A stretch of DNA of 64,000 nt, taken from NCBI RefSeq assembly GCF_030412965.1, contig NZ_JAUHJQ010000012.1, positions 15,785 to 79,784 on the forward strand, written 5' to 3'. The notes beneath the pieces were generated by a model. The model had not been told where the DNA came from, did not search any database, and saw only the letters and a program-made list of their open reading frames with translations. Position 1 is the first letter of the stretch; each line of letters begins with the position of its first letter. Shown here in pieces: positions 34,152 to 42,134 of the stretch. This DNA comes from Nocardioides oceani. Lineage in GTDB: Bacteria; Actinomycetota; Actinomycetes; Propionibacteriales; Nocardioidaceae. The position numbers and the translations under genes were made by a program.

Positions 34152-35318
34152 GTGCCCCGCTTCTCGTTCAAGGCCGCCGGCGCGCTGGTCGCCGCCCTGC
34201 TGCTCGTCGGTGCCGTGCTCGTCCTCGTCGACGGGGGCGGTGGCCAGAAGAAGGTGACCGCCCACTTCGAGCGGGCCGTCAGCGTCTACGTCGGCACCGA
34301 GGTCCGCATCCTCGGGGTGCCCGTCGGCGAGGTGACCGCCGTGGTCCCGGAGGGGAAGTCGGTGCGCGTCGACATGGTGTACGACGACACCTACGACGTG
34401 CCCGCCGACGCCCGGGCCGTCATCGTCACCCCGACGCTGGTGGCGGACCGGTTCATCCAGCTCACCCCCGTGCACACCGAGGGCCCGGTCATGGCCGACG
34501 GCGCCGACATCCCGCTCGCGGAGACCGCGAGCCCGGTCGAGCTGGACCGGATCTACGAGAGCCTCTCCACCCTCGCCAACGCGCTCGGACCGGAGGGCGC
34601 CAACCGCAACGGCTCGCTCGACACGCTGCTGGCCTCCGGCGCCGAGGCGCTCGGCGGGCAGGGCCGCACCGCGAACCAGCTGATCCGCGACCTGTCGGCG
34701 GCCGCGACCACCTTCGGCGACAACAGCGGGGACCTGTTCGGCACGGTCCGGCAGCTCGACGCCTTCACCCGGACCCTGGCCCGCAACGACGGGCTCGTGG
34801 ACGAGTTCATGGGCGACCTGGCGCGGGCCACCGACCAGCTCTCCGGCGAGCGGCAGGAGCTCGCGCGGGCGCTGGAGGCGCTCGCCGGCGCCGTCGGCAC
34901 CGTCGAGGCCTTCGTCAAGGACAACCGCAAGGCGTTGGTCGGCGAGGTCGAGGACCTCACCGACGTCCTGGACGTGCTCGTGGCCGAGCGGGAGTCGCTG
35001 ACCACCGCCATCGAGAAGGGCCCGCTCGGCCTGGGCAACCTCGCGCTGGGCTTCGACACCAAGACCGGCTCGCAGAACGCCCGGATCCAGGTCGGCCCCA
35101 ACGTCGAGGACCTCGACGGGTTCCTCTGCGCGGTCGTCACCAACGCCGGCGTCCCGGCCGCGGGCACCGTGTGCAAGCTGCTGAAGTCGCTGCTCGAGCC
35201 GCTCGGGCTCGCGCTCCCGCGGGGCCCGGCACGCGCCGACGCCCCCGACACACGGGTGCCCGGCGAGGCCGTCCCGGCCAGGGACCTGCGCGAGCTGCTC
35301 GGAGGTGGTCCCCGATGA
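34152..35318 (+). CDS. mce4D: Mce family protein, D subunit
   Basis: A 388-residue protein with an N-terminal helix (about 9-27), an Mce domain (about 34-115; FERAVSVYVGTEVRILGVPVGEVTAV) and a helical region to about 290. A cysteine pair lies in the C-terminal part (DGFLCAVV, GTVCKLL), and the tail is Pro/Ala-rich. GTG 34152 follows the mceC stop by 2 bases. It overlaps the start of mceE as ATGA. Confidence 0.92.
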   Translation: MPRFSFKAAGALVAALLLVGAVLVLVDGGGGQKKVTAHFERAVSVYVGTEVRILGVPVGEVTAVVPEGKSVRVDMVYDDTYDVPADARAVIVTPTLVADRFIQLTPVHTEGPVMADGADIPLAETASPVELDRIYESLSTLANALGPEGANRNGSLDTLLASGAEALGGQGRTANQLIRDLSAAATTFGDNSGDLFGTVRQLDAFTRTLARNDGLVDEFMGDLARATDQLSGERQELARALEALAGAVGTVEAFVKDNRKALVGEVEDLTDVLDVLVAERESLTTAIEKGPLGLGNLALGFDTKTGSQNARIQVGPNVEDLDGFLCAVVTNAGVPAAGTVCKLLKSLLEPLGLALPRGPARADAPDTRVPGEAVPARDLRELLGGGPR

Positions 35319-36526
35319 CCCGCACCCGCACCCGCACGCGCACCCGGGCCAGCAGGGGCGTGGTCGGCCTGGTCGCGCTCGCGGTCGCCGTCCCGCTGCT
35401 CGGTGCGTGCGACTTCGACGGCGCCTACGACCTGCCGCTCCCGGGCAGCCCGGTCAGCGGCGAGGAGACGTTCACGGTGACCGCGGAGTTCGGCGACGTG
35501 CTCAACGTCGTGCCGCGCTCGCCGGTGATGGTGAGCGACGTCGTGGTCGGCGAGGTGGACGAGGTCGAGCGCGACGGGTGGAACGCCGTCGTACGTCTCA
35601 AGATCCGCAGCGACATCGAGCTGCCCGACAACGCCGTGGCCGAGATCCGCCAGACCAGCCTGCTGGGGGAGAAGTACGTCGCGCTCGAGGAGCCCACCGG
35701 TCGCGCCCGGGGCCGGCTCGAGGACGGCGACCGCCTCGACCTCGCCGACACCGGCCGGAACCCGGAGGTCGAGGAGGTCCTCGGTGCGCTGTCGTTCCTG
35801 CTCAGCGGCGGCGGCGTCGGCCAGATCAAGCAGATCAGCGACGAGGTCAACGACATGCTCTCCGGGCGCACCGATGACGTCCGCTCGCTCTTCGGCCAGC
35901 TCGAGCAGCTCGTCGGCGGCCTCGACGAGCAGAAGGACGACATCATCTCCGCGATGGAGTCGCTCGACCGGCTGGCCACGACGCTCAACCGCGAGTCCGA
36001 GACGATCACCGACGCGATCGAGGCGACCGGGCCCGCGCTGGAGGTGCTCAACCAGCAGCACGAGCAGCTCGTCTCGATGCTCCGCCAGCTCGACGAGCTC
36101 GGCGAGGTCGGCACCCGCGTCATCAACGGCACCAAGGAGAACCTCCTGGCCGACCTCGACCACCTGCGGCCGATCCTGCGCCGGCTCAACGAGACCGGCG
36201 ACTCGCTGCCGCGCGGCCTCTCGCTGCTGATCAGCTTCCCGTTCCCCGAGCAGGCCAGCGAGATCGTCAAGGGCGACTACGCCAACGCCAAGTTCGCCCT
36301 CGACGTCTCCCTCGAGGGCCTCACCCAGCTCATCGAGCAGCCCGGGAACGGCCCGACCATCCCGCTCCCGGACATCCCCGGCCTGCCGGACCTGCCCGAC
36401 ATCCCGCTGCCCGACATCCCGGGCCTGCCCACGCTCCCGGGCCTGGGCCGGGCCGGCACGGACGGCTACACGCGCGACGCGTCGGTGGGCACCGGCGGCG
36501 GCCTGCTCGCAGGAGGACTGGGCTGA
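35315..36526 (+). CDS. mce4E: Mce family lipoprotein, E subunit (LprN-like)
   Basis: A 403-residue protein. The leader MTRTRTRTRTRASRG (from a CGCACC microsatellite) and hydrophobic stretch end in the lipobox LLGAC with Cys32, so this is the lipidated Mce subunit, as MceE proteins usually are. The Mce domain spans about 50-130, followed by helices (about 150-310). The C-terminus has repeated Pro-Asp/Gly-Leu units (PLPDIPGLPDLPDIPLPDIPGLP) that should be extended. The ATG overlaps the mceD stop. Confidence 0.92.
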   Translation: MTRTRTRTRTRASRGVVGLVALAVAVPLLGACDFDGAYDLPLPGSPVSGEETFTVTAEFGDVLNVVPRSPVMVSDVVVGEVDEVERDGWNAVVRLKIRSDIELPDNAVAEIRQTSLLGEKYVALEEPTGRARGRLEDGDRLDLADTGRNPEVEEVLGALSFLLSGGGVGQIKQISDEVNDMLSGRTDDVRSLFGQLEQLVGGLDEQKDDIISAMESLDRLATTLNRESETITDAIEATGPALEVLNQQHEQLVSMLRQLDELGEVGTRVINGTKENLLADLDHLRPILRRLNETGDSLPRGLSLLISFPFPEQASEIVKGDYANAKFALDVSLEGLTQLIEQPGNGPTIPLPDIPGLPDLPDIPLPDIPGLPTLPGLGRAGTDGYTRDASVGTGGGLLAGGLG

Positions 36527-36584
36527 TGGGGACTGGGCTGACGGGGGCTGAGCCGATGGGGGCTGGGCCGATGCGAGGCGTGCG
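36527..36584 (+). repeat. Short degenerate tandem repeat between mceE and mceF
   Basis: Imperfect copies of GATGGGG(G)CTGGGC(T/C) run from about 36525 to 36573. Each holds an ATG, so the spacer carries several out-of-place start-like codons before the real mceF ATG at 36585. Confidence 0.55.
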
Positions 36585-37817
36585 ATGACCCGCGGGGTGA
36601 AGGTCCGGCTGGTGCTGTTCGTGGCGCTCGCGGCGATCGGGATCGTCTACGTCACCGGCACCTACCTCGGCCTCGTGGACCGCCTGCTCGGGCGCGGCCT
36701 GACCATCTCGGCGACCCTCCCGGACTCCGGCGGCCTCTTCGTGGGCAGCGAGGTGACCTACCGCGGGGTCAAGGTCGGCAAGGTCGCCGCGATGGACGTC
36801 ACCCGCACGGGGCTGTCGGCCGAGCTGGCCCTCGAGGAGGGCACGCGGATCCCCGTCGACGCGGAGGTCGAGGTGCACAACCTCTCCGCGGTCGGCGAGC
36901 AGTACCTCGACATCGTGCCGGGCAACGGCGGCGGCCCGTACGCCGAGGACGGCGACGTGCTCGCCGGGGACGCCGACAGCCTGCCCGTGGGCGAGGACGA
37001 GCTGCTCATCGACCTCGACGAGCTGGTCTCCTCGGTCGACCAGGACAACCTCTCCACGGTCATCGACGAGCTCGGCCTGGCCTTCGCGGACACCGCCGGG
37101 CCGCTCGAGCGGATGGTCGACAGCGGCTCGCGGTTCGTCGAGGCGGCGCTGGCCAACGAGGAGTCGACGTTCCGCCTGCTCGACAACGGCCGCACCGTCC
37201 TGCAGACCCAGCAGCGGCACCGCCAGGACATCCGCACCTTCGCCCGGTCGCTGGCCGACCTGACGGCCACGCTGCGCGGCAAGGACCCCGAGCTGCGCGA
37301 CGTGCTCGAGGGCGGCGCCAGCGCCGTGCGCGAGGTCGAGCGCCTCATGGCCGGCCTGGCGCCGACGATGCCGGTCTTCATCGGCAACCTGGTCACGCTC
37401 AACCAGATCGTGACGACCCGGCTGCCCGCGGTCGAGCAGCTGCTCGTGACGTTCCCGAAGATCGTCGCCAACGGCTTCACCGGCACGCCGGGCGACGGCT
37501 ACGGCCACATCAACCTGCAGCTCGCCCAGAACCCCGGGCCGTGCCGCGAGGGCTTCAAGCCGAGCGACCAGTGGCGGCCGTCCTCCGACCTCACCGACGC
37601 CCCCATCTACCCGGCCACCTGCCTGTCGGGACCGCCGTACAACCAGCGTGGTCCGAAGTACGCGCCGCGCTTCGGTGGCAGCACCAACCGGGTCGCGCCG
37701 GGCGCTACCCTCGCCGACGAGCCGGCCGTGACGGTCGGCAGCCGCGGCGGGCTCCAGGACGTGTTCGGGGACGACTCGTGGCGCTGGATGCTCATCGGCC
37801 CCCAGGAAGGGATGTGA
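36585..37817 (+). CDS. mce4F: Mce family protein, F subunit
   Basis: A 410-residue protein with an N-terminal helix (about 8-28), an Mce domain (about 38-120; LPDSGGLFVGSEVTYRGVKVGKVAAM) and a helical segment to about 300. A cysteine-bearing tail (NPGPCREGF, YPATCLSGPPY) matches the end of MceF proteins. It closes the six-gene mce set, and its TGA overlaps the GTG of the next gene. Confidence 0.92.
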   Translation: MTRGVKVRLVLFVALAAIGIVYVTGTYLGLVDRLLGRGLTISATLPDSGGLFVGSEVTYRGVKVGKVAAMDVTRTGLSAELALEEGTRIPVDAEVEVHNLSAVGEQYLDIVPGNGGGPYAEDGDVLAGDADSLPVGEDELLIDLDELVSSVDQDNLSTVIDELGLAFADTAGPLERMVDSGSRFVEAALANEESTFRLLDNGRTVLQTQQRHRQDIRTFARSLADLTATLRGKDPELRDVLEGGASAVREVERLMAGLAPTMPVFIGNLVTLNQIVTTRLPAVEQLLVTFPKIVANGFTGTPGDGYGHINLQLAQNPGPCREGFKPSDQWRPSSDLTDAPIYPATCLSGPPYNQRGPKYAPRFGGSTNRVAPGATLADEPAVTVGSRGGLQDVFGDDSWRWMLIGPQEGM

Positions 37818-38362
37818 GACCGACCGTGCGCTCGAGGTGGGGTCTGCTGACGGCCGTGCTGGCCGTGCTGGCCGTCGGGCTGGCCGCCGCGATCGCCGTG
37901 ACCGCCCTCCGCTCCGACGAGGGCCGCCAGGCGCTGACCCGTGCGGTCGGTGGCAGCGCCGACCGGGGCGACGAGGAGCTGACCGCCGCGCACCGCGAGG
38001 TGGCCGAGGCGGCGCGCGAGCTGACAGTGGCGTTCCTCGAGGTCGACCACGAGGACATGGGGCCGCTGACCGACGCAGTGCTGGCGCGCGCGACCGGCGA
38101 GTTCGCGGAGCAGTACGCCGCGAACGTCGACCAGCTCGTCGAGGCCGCGAAGCGCAACAAGTCGGTGAGCACCGGCGAGGTCGTCGCGCTCGGCGTCGGC
38201 GACCTCGACGCCGACTCCGCGCTCGTGTACGTCGCCGCCGACAGCGAGGTCGCCAACGTCACCACCGACGGGACCAAGCAGCCGCGCTACTACCGGCTCC
38301 AGCTCGACATGGTCCGCGAGGACGGCGAGTGGCTGGCCTCCAACGTGCAGTTCGTGGGATGA
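37814..38362 (+). CDS. Mce-associated membrane protein
   Basis: A 182-residue protein with one N-terminal membrane helix (about 10-30) and an extracytoplasmic NTF2-like domain (about 55-182; EVDHEDMGPLTDAVLARATGEFAEQYAANVDQLVEAAKRNK ... YYRLQLDMVREDGEWLASNVQFVG). This is the architecture of the Mas/Mam proteins found after mce operons, thought to stabilise the importer. GTG 37814 overlaps the mceF stop as GTGA; GTG 37826 is an alternative. Confidence 0.85.
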   Translation: MRPTVRSRWGLLTAVLAVLAVGLAAAIAVTALRSDEGRQALTRAVGGSADRGDEELTAAHREVAEAARELTVAFLEVDHEDMGPLTDAVLARATGEFAEQYAANVDQLVEAAKRNKSVSTGEVVALGVGDLDADSALVYVAADSEVANVTTDGTKQPRYYRLQLDMVREDGEWLASNVQFVG

Positions 38363-38363
38363 G

Positions 38364-39146
38364 ATGAACGACGACACCAAGACCTGCCCGTTCTGCGCCG
38401 AGACCATCAAGGCCGCCGCCATCCGCTGCCGCTACTGCGGCTCCGACCTCGAATCCCCACCGGCCGAGCAGCCCCCGCCGGTCGAGCAGCCCCCGCCGGT
38501 CGAGCAGCGAGCGCCCGAGCCCCCGCCGGTCGAGCAGCGAGCGCCAGCGAGCGTCGTCGAGACCCCGCGAGCCGACGACGCACCGCCACCACCGCCGGTC
38601 CCGTCCGACCGTGCGCCCGACCGCTCGCCTCGCCGCTGGCCGGCCGCGGTGCTGGGGCTGGTGGTGCTCGCGCTGGCGATCGTCTTCGTCCGCATGCTGG
38701 TGGTCGACGAGCCCGAGGGCGACGTGCCGTCGGGCACGACGCCGCTCGCCGAGGGCGTGGTCTTCGCCTCCGAGGGCGCGAAGTCGGCCGGGCTGAGCGC
38801 GGCGACCGAGGCAGCGGAGAAGGTGCTGTCGTACTCCGCGGCGACGCTCGAGGCGGACATGGAGGCGGCGCTGCCGCTGCTCGCGCCGAAGATGCAGACG
38901 GAGTACCGCGAGACGCTCGAGGCGATCCGCGAGGACACCGAGCGCAACGAGGCGAAGGTCGAGGCGACCGTCGTGGCGGCCTCGGCGATCTCCGCGAGCG
39001 AGCACGACGTCAAGGCGCTGCTGTTCGTCAACCAGGCGACCACCGGCAAGGACTCCGAGCGGCCGAGGGCCGACCTCAACCGGGTCGTGGTGACGCTCCA
39101 CCGCGACGCGGGGGACTGGGTCGTGACGGACCTCGACGCGCTCTGA
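38364..39146 (+). CDS. Zinc-ribbon / Mce-associated membrane fusion protein
   Basis: A 260-residue protein with three parts. An N-terminal zinc ribbon (residues 8-29) has two C-x2-C knuckles, CPFC and CRYC. A Pro/Glu/Gln-rich linker (about 32-88) repeats PPPVEQ. Then come a membrane helix (about 92-112) and an NTF2-like outer domain (about 125-260) like that of the preceding gene. A cytosolic zinc ribbon on a Mam-type protein is unusual and might bind RNA, DNA or a partner. The linker DNA contains a repeat element also found at 50803-50822. It starts 1 base after the preceding stop and ends the operon. Confidence 0.82.
   Translation: MNDDTKTCPFCAETIKAAAIRCRYCGSDLESPPAEQPPPVEQPPPVEQRAPEPPPVEQRAPASVVETPRADDAPPPPPVPSDRAPDRSPRRWPAAVLGLVVLALAIVFVRMLVVDEPEGDVPSGTTPLAEGVVFASEGAKSAGLSAATEAAEKVLSYSAATLEADMEAALPLLAPKMQTEYRETLEAIREDTERNEAKVEATVVAASAISASEHDVKALLFVNQATTGKDSERPRADLNRVVVTLHRDAGDWVVTDLDAL
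38528..38547 (+). repeat. Copy of a dispersed repeat inside a coding linker
   Basis: GGTCGAGCAGCGAGCGCCAG is present here in the reading frame of the zinc-ribbon gene; its exact reverse complement is at 50803-50822 in an intergenic hairpin. The related CCGCCGGTCGAGCAG unit recurs just upstream and encodes the PPPVEQ repeats. Confidence 0.7.
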
Positions 39147-39168
39147 TAGAACTGTCCCCGACCGGACC

Positions 39169-39182
39169 TAGAACACGTTCTA
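39169..39182. promoter_or_regulatory. KstR-type operator 3, before the ferredoxin reductase gene
   Basis: TAGAACACGTTCTA fits TnnAACnnGTTnnA perfectly. It lies 37 bases before the GTG at 39220, the same distance as operator 2 from its gene. Confidence 0.8.
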
Positions 39183-39219
39183 GTAGACCACCTCGGGCGG
39201 GAGGAGCAGGATCGCCGCC

Positions 39220-40221
39220 GTGACCGCGACCGCCACCCCGACGTCCGACGCGACCCTGCTCGAGACCGACCTGCTCGTCGTCGGCGCAGGCCCCACGGGC
39301 CTGTTCGCCACCTACTACGCGGGCTTCCGCGGCCACCGCGTCACGGTCGTCGACTCGCTGCCGGAGCTCGGCGGCCAGGTGACCGCGATGTACCCGGAGA
39401 AGCTCATCCTCGACGTCGCCGGGTTCCCCGCGGTCAAGGGCCGCGACCTGGTGTCCGGCCTCGTCGAGCAGGCCGCGACCGCCGAGCCGACGTACCTCCT
39501 GGACCGCACCGCGAGCACCCTCGAGCACGGCGACGACCGCGTGGTCGTGGGCCTCGACGACGGCACCCGGGTCGCTGCCGCGGCCGTGCTGGTCACCGCG
39601 GGGATCGGCAAGTTCAGCCCACGGCCGCTGCCGGCCGGCGACGGCTGGCTGGGCCGGGGCCTGGAGTTCTTCGTCCCGAGCTTCGAGCCGTACGCCGGCA
39701 AGGACGTCGTCATCGTCGGCGGCGGGGACAGCGCGTTCGACTGGGCGCTCCACCTCGAGCCCGTCGCCCGGTCCGTGCGTCTGGTGCACCGCCGCGACGC
39801 CTTCCGCGCCCACGAGCGGACCGTCCAGCAGGTGCGCGACTCCTCGGTCGAGATCATCACCCGCGCGGAGGTCACCGCGCTGCGCGGCGAGGAGACCCTC
39901 GCGTCGGTCGAGGTCACCGTCGACGGCGAGCCCACGGCGTACCCCGCCCAGGCGGTGGTCGCCGCGCTCGGGTTCATCGCCGACCTCGGCCCGCTGCAGC
40001 AGTGGGGGATCGAGGTGCACAAGCGGCACGTCGTCGTCGACTCCGCCATGCGCACGAACCTGCCCCGGGTCTTCGCCGCCGGCGACATCACCGACTACCC
40101 CGGCAAGGTGCGGCTGATCGCCGTCGGCTTCGGCGAGGCCGCGACCGCCGTCAACAACGCGACCGTGGCGATCGACCCGACCGCCCACGTCTTCCCCGGC
40201 CATTCCAGTGAAGGGAGCTAG
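39220..40221 (+). CDS. NAD(P)H-dependent ferredoxin reductase (thioredoxin-reductase-like)
   Basis: A 333-residue flavoprotein with a FAD-binding site VGAGPTGL (21-28), an NADPH-binding site VGGGDSAFDWA and the C-terminal FAD motif FAAGDI. There is no CxxC redox pair, so it is the ferredoxin/flavodoxin reductase type and not a true thioredoxin reductase. It is first in an operon with a ferredoxin gene 2 bases downstream, so it probably reduces that ferredoxin. A KstR-type operator precedes it. A GGAGGAG site lies before the GTG. Likely electron users are steroid oxygenases encoded elsewhere. Confidence 0.9.
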   Translation: MTATATPTSDATLLETDLLVVGAGPTGLFATYYAGFRGHRVTVVDSLPELGGQVTAMYPEKLILDVAGFPAVKGRDLVSGLVEQAATAEPTYLLDRTASTLEHGDDRVVVGLDDGTRVAAAAVLVTAGIGKFSPRPLPAGDGWLGRGLEFFVPSFEPYAGKDVVIVGGGDSAFDWALHLEPVARSVRLVHRRDAFRAHERTVQQVRDSSVEIITRAEVTALRGEETLASVEVTVDGEPTAYPAQAVVAALGFIADLGPLQQWGIEVHKRHVVVDSAMRTNLPRVFAAGDITDYPGKVRLIAVGFGEAATAVNNATVAIDPTAHVFPGHSSEGS

Positions 40222-40223
40222 TC

Positions 40224-40418
40224 ATGAGCAGGATCAAGGTCGACTTCGACCTCTGCGAGTCCAACGCGCTGTGCGAGGCGATGGCACCGGAGGTCTTCGA
40301 GCTGGACGACGACGACTACCTCCAGGTCAAGGCCGACGAGACCACGCCCGAGAACGAGGGCGACGTCAAGCGGGCCGTGTCGGCCTGCCCGCGCGCCGCC
40401 ATCACCCTGGAGGACTGA
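40224..40418 (+). CDS. fdxD: Ferredoxin, three-cysteine type (FdxD-like)
   Basis: A 64-residue ferredoxin with only three cysteines, C11, C17 and C55 (CESNALC ... SACP). Asn14 takes the place of the middle cysteine, so the cluster is [3Fe-4S] or has a non-cysteine ligand, as in many actinobacterial P450-partner ferredoxins. In Mycobacterium tuberculosis, as I recall, fdxD lies beside the Hsd4A-like gene in the KstR regulon; the same order is seen here. It probably passes electrons from the reductase to a cytochrome P450 or other steroid oxygenase. No P450 gene is in the window. Confidence 0.88.
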   Translation: MSRIKVDFDLCESNALCEAMAPEVFELDDDDYLQVKADETTPENEGDVKRAVSACPRAAITLED

Positions 40419-40422
40419 CCGG

Positions 40423-41337
40423 ATGAGCAGCACCACCACCGAGGACCTCTCGCTCGACGGCCGCGTCGCCGTCGTCACCGGCGCCGGCGCCGGGCTCGGG
40501 CGCGCCGAGGCGCTGGCCCTGGCCTCGGCCGGGGCCCGGGTCGTGCTCAACGACCTGCCGGGTGCCGCCGACGACGCGGTCGAGGAGATCCGCTCCCGCG
40601 GCGGCGAGGCGACCGTCGTCGAGGGCGACGTCTCCGAGCGGTCGACGGCCGACGCGATGGTCGCCGCCGCCGTGGACGGCTTCGGCTCACTCGACATCGT
40701 CGTCAACAACGCCGGCATGACCCGCGACCGGATGTTGTTCAACATGTCCGACGACGAGTGGGACGCGGTCATCGGTGTCCACCTGCGCGGCCACTTCCTG
40801 CTCTCGCGCAACGCCGCGGCGTACTGGCGGGGGAAGTCGAAGGAGCTCGACGGACCCGTCTACGGCCGGGTCGTCAACACCGCGAGCGAGGCGTTCCTGG
40901 GCGGCTCGCCGGGCCAGCCGAACTACGCCGCCGCCAAGGCCGGCATCGCCGCGCTGACCCTCTCGACCGCCCGCGGGCTCGGGCGGATCGGCGTGCGCGC
41001 GAACGCGATCTGCCCCCGCGCCCGCACGGCGATGACCGCGCAGGTCTTCGGGGAGGACACCTCCGGCGAGGAGGTCGACCCGTACTCACCCGACCACGTC
41101 GCACCGCTCGTCGCCTACCTCGCCTCGCCCGCCGCGGAGTCGATCACCGGCCAGGTGTTCGTCGTGTACGGCGGGATGGTGGCGCTCGTCGCCGCGCCGG
41201 TCGTCGAGCAGCGCTTCGACGCCTCCGGCTCGGTGTGGGACCTCGAAGACCTCGCCAAGCAGGTCGGCGGCTACTTCGAGGGCCGCGACCCCGCGGTCGG
41301 CTTCGCCGCCGACTCGATCATGCAGCTCACGGTCTGA
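40423..41337 (+). CDS. SDR dehydrogenase, Hsd4A-like (hydroxysteroid / 3-hydroxyacyl-CoA)
   Basis: A 304-residue short-chain dehydrogenase. Cofactor motif TGAGAGLG, NNAG and catalytic S-x-Y-x3-K (NTASEAF ... NYAAAKAG) are intact. A C-terminal tail of about 50 residues beyond the usual SDR core (from VALVAAPVVEQRF) is typical of Hsd4A/Rv3502c-like enzymes that act on the steroid ring 17-position or on side-chain hydroxyacyl-CoA thioesters. It is 4 bases after the ferredoxin stop. Exact substrate uncertain. Confidence 0.88.
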   Translation: MSSTTTEDLSLDGRVAVVTGAGAGLGRAEALALASAGARVVLNDLPGAADDAVEEIRSRGGEATVVEGDVSERSTADAMVAAAVDGFGSLDIVVNNAGMTRDRMLFNMSDDEWDAVIGVHLRGHFLLSRNAAAYWRGKSKELDGPVYGRVVNTASEAFLGGSPGQPNYAAAKAGIAALTLSTARGLGRIGVRANAICPRARTAMTAQVFGEDTSGEEVDPYSPDHVAPLVAYLASPAAESITGQVFVVYGGMVALVAAPVVEQRFDASGSVWDLEDLAKQVGGYFEGRDPAVGFAADSIMQLTV

Positions 41338-41350
41338 AGGAGGACTGGTC

Positions 41351-42118
41351 ATGGGACGTCTCGCCGGGAAGGTCGCCATCGTCACCGGTGGTGCGATGGG
41401 CCAGGGCGCCGCGATCAGCCGCGCGTACGTCGCCGAGGGCGCGTCGGTCGTGGTCGCCGACATCGCCAAGGAGGCCGGGCAGGCGCTCGCCGACCTGCTG
41501 GCCTCGGAGTCCGACGGCCGGGCGCACTTCGCGCACCACGACGTCAGCGACGCCGCCTCGTGGGCGGCGCTCGTCGACGACACCAACCAGCGGTTCGGGC
41601 CCGTGTCGGTGCTGGCCAACAACGCCGGCCTGCTGCGCTTCGGCGAGATCGGCACCATGCCGCAGGACGAGGTCGAGCTGCTGTTCCGGGTCAACCAGCT
41701 CGGCTGCTTCCTGGGCATGCAGGCCGTCACCGCGACCATGCGCGCCCACGGCGGCGGTTCGATCGTCAACGCCTCCTCGGTCGAGGGCCTGGCCGGCATG
41801 CCCGGCTGCACGGCGTACGCCGCCACGAAGTGGGCCATCCGCGGCATGACCAAGTGCGCCGCCATGGAGCTCGGCCCCCACCGGATCCGGGTCAACTCGG
41901 TGCACCCGGGGATGATCGACACCCCGATGACGCGCGTGCACGGCGGCGACGCCGCGATGGAGTACGGCGCCTCCAAGGTGCCGCTGCGCCGGGTCGGCCA
42001 CCCCGAGGACATCGCCCCGCTGTACGTCTACCTCGCCTCCGACGAGTCGGCGTACGTCAACGGCGCCGAGATCGCCATCGACGGCGGCGTGACCTCCACG
42101 CACGCCTTCGGTGGCTGA
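41351..42118 (+). CDS. SDR dehydrogenase, 3-alpha/20-beta-hydroxysteroid-dehydrogenase-like
   Basis: A 255-residue classical SDR: TGGAMGQG cofactor motif, NNAG, and the SSVEG ... YAATK active site. The overall sequence, with the C-terminal PEDIAPLYVYLASDESAYVNGAEIAIDGG, resembles mycobacterial FabG3-type 20-beta-hydroxysteroid dehydrogenases. An AAGGAGGA site lies before the ATG. It is the fourth gene of the operon that begins with the reductase, so an oxidoreduction of a steroid hydroxyl is likely. Other SDR substrates are possible. Confidence 0.87.
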   Translation: MGRLAGKVAIVTGGAMGQGAAISRAYVAEGASVVVADIAKEAGQALADLLASESDGRAHFAHHDVSDAASWAALVDDTNQRFGPVSVLANNAGLLRFGEIGTMPQDEVELLFRVNQLGCFLGMQAVTATMRAHGGGSIVNASSVEGLAGMPGCTAYAATKWAIRGMTKCAAMELGPHRIRVNSVHPGMIDTPMTRVHGGDAAMEYGASKVPLRRVGHPEDIAPLYVYLASDESAYVNGAEIAIDGGVTSTHAFGG

Positions 42119-42122
42119 GCAC

Positions 42123-42128
42123 TAGGTT
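42123..42128 (+). promoter_or_regulatory. Candidate internal -10 box before the PPOX-like gene
   Basis: TAGGTT, 6 bases before the ATG at 42135, in the 16-base gap after the SDR gene. It could give the next gene its own leaderless transcript. Confidence 0.4.
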
Positions 42129-42134
42129 CACGCC

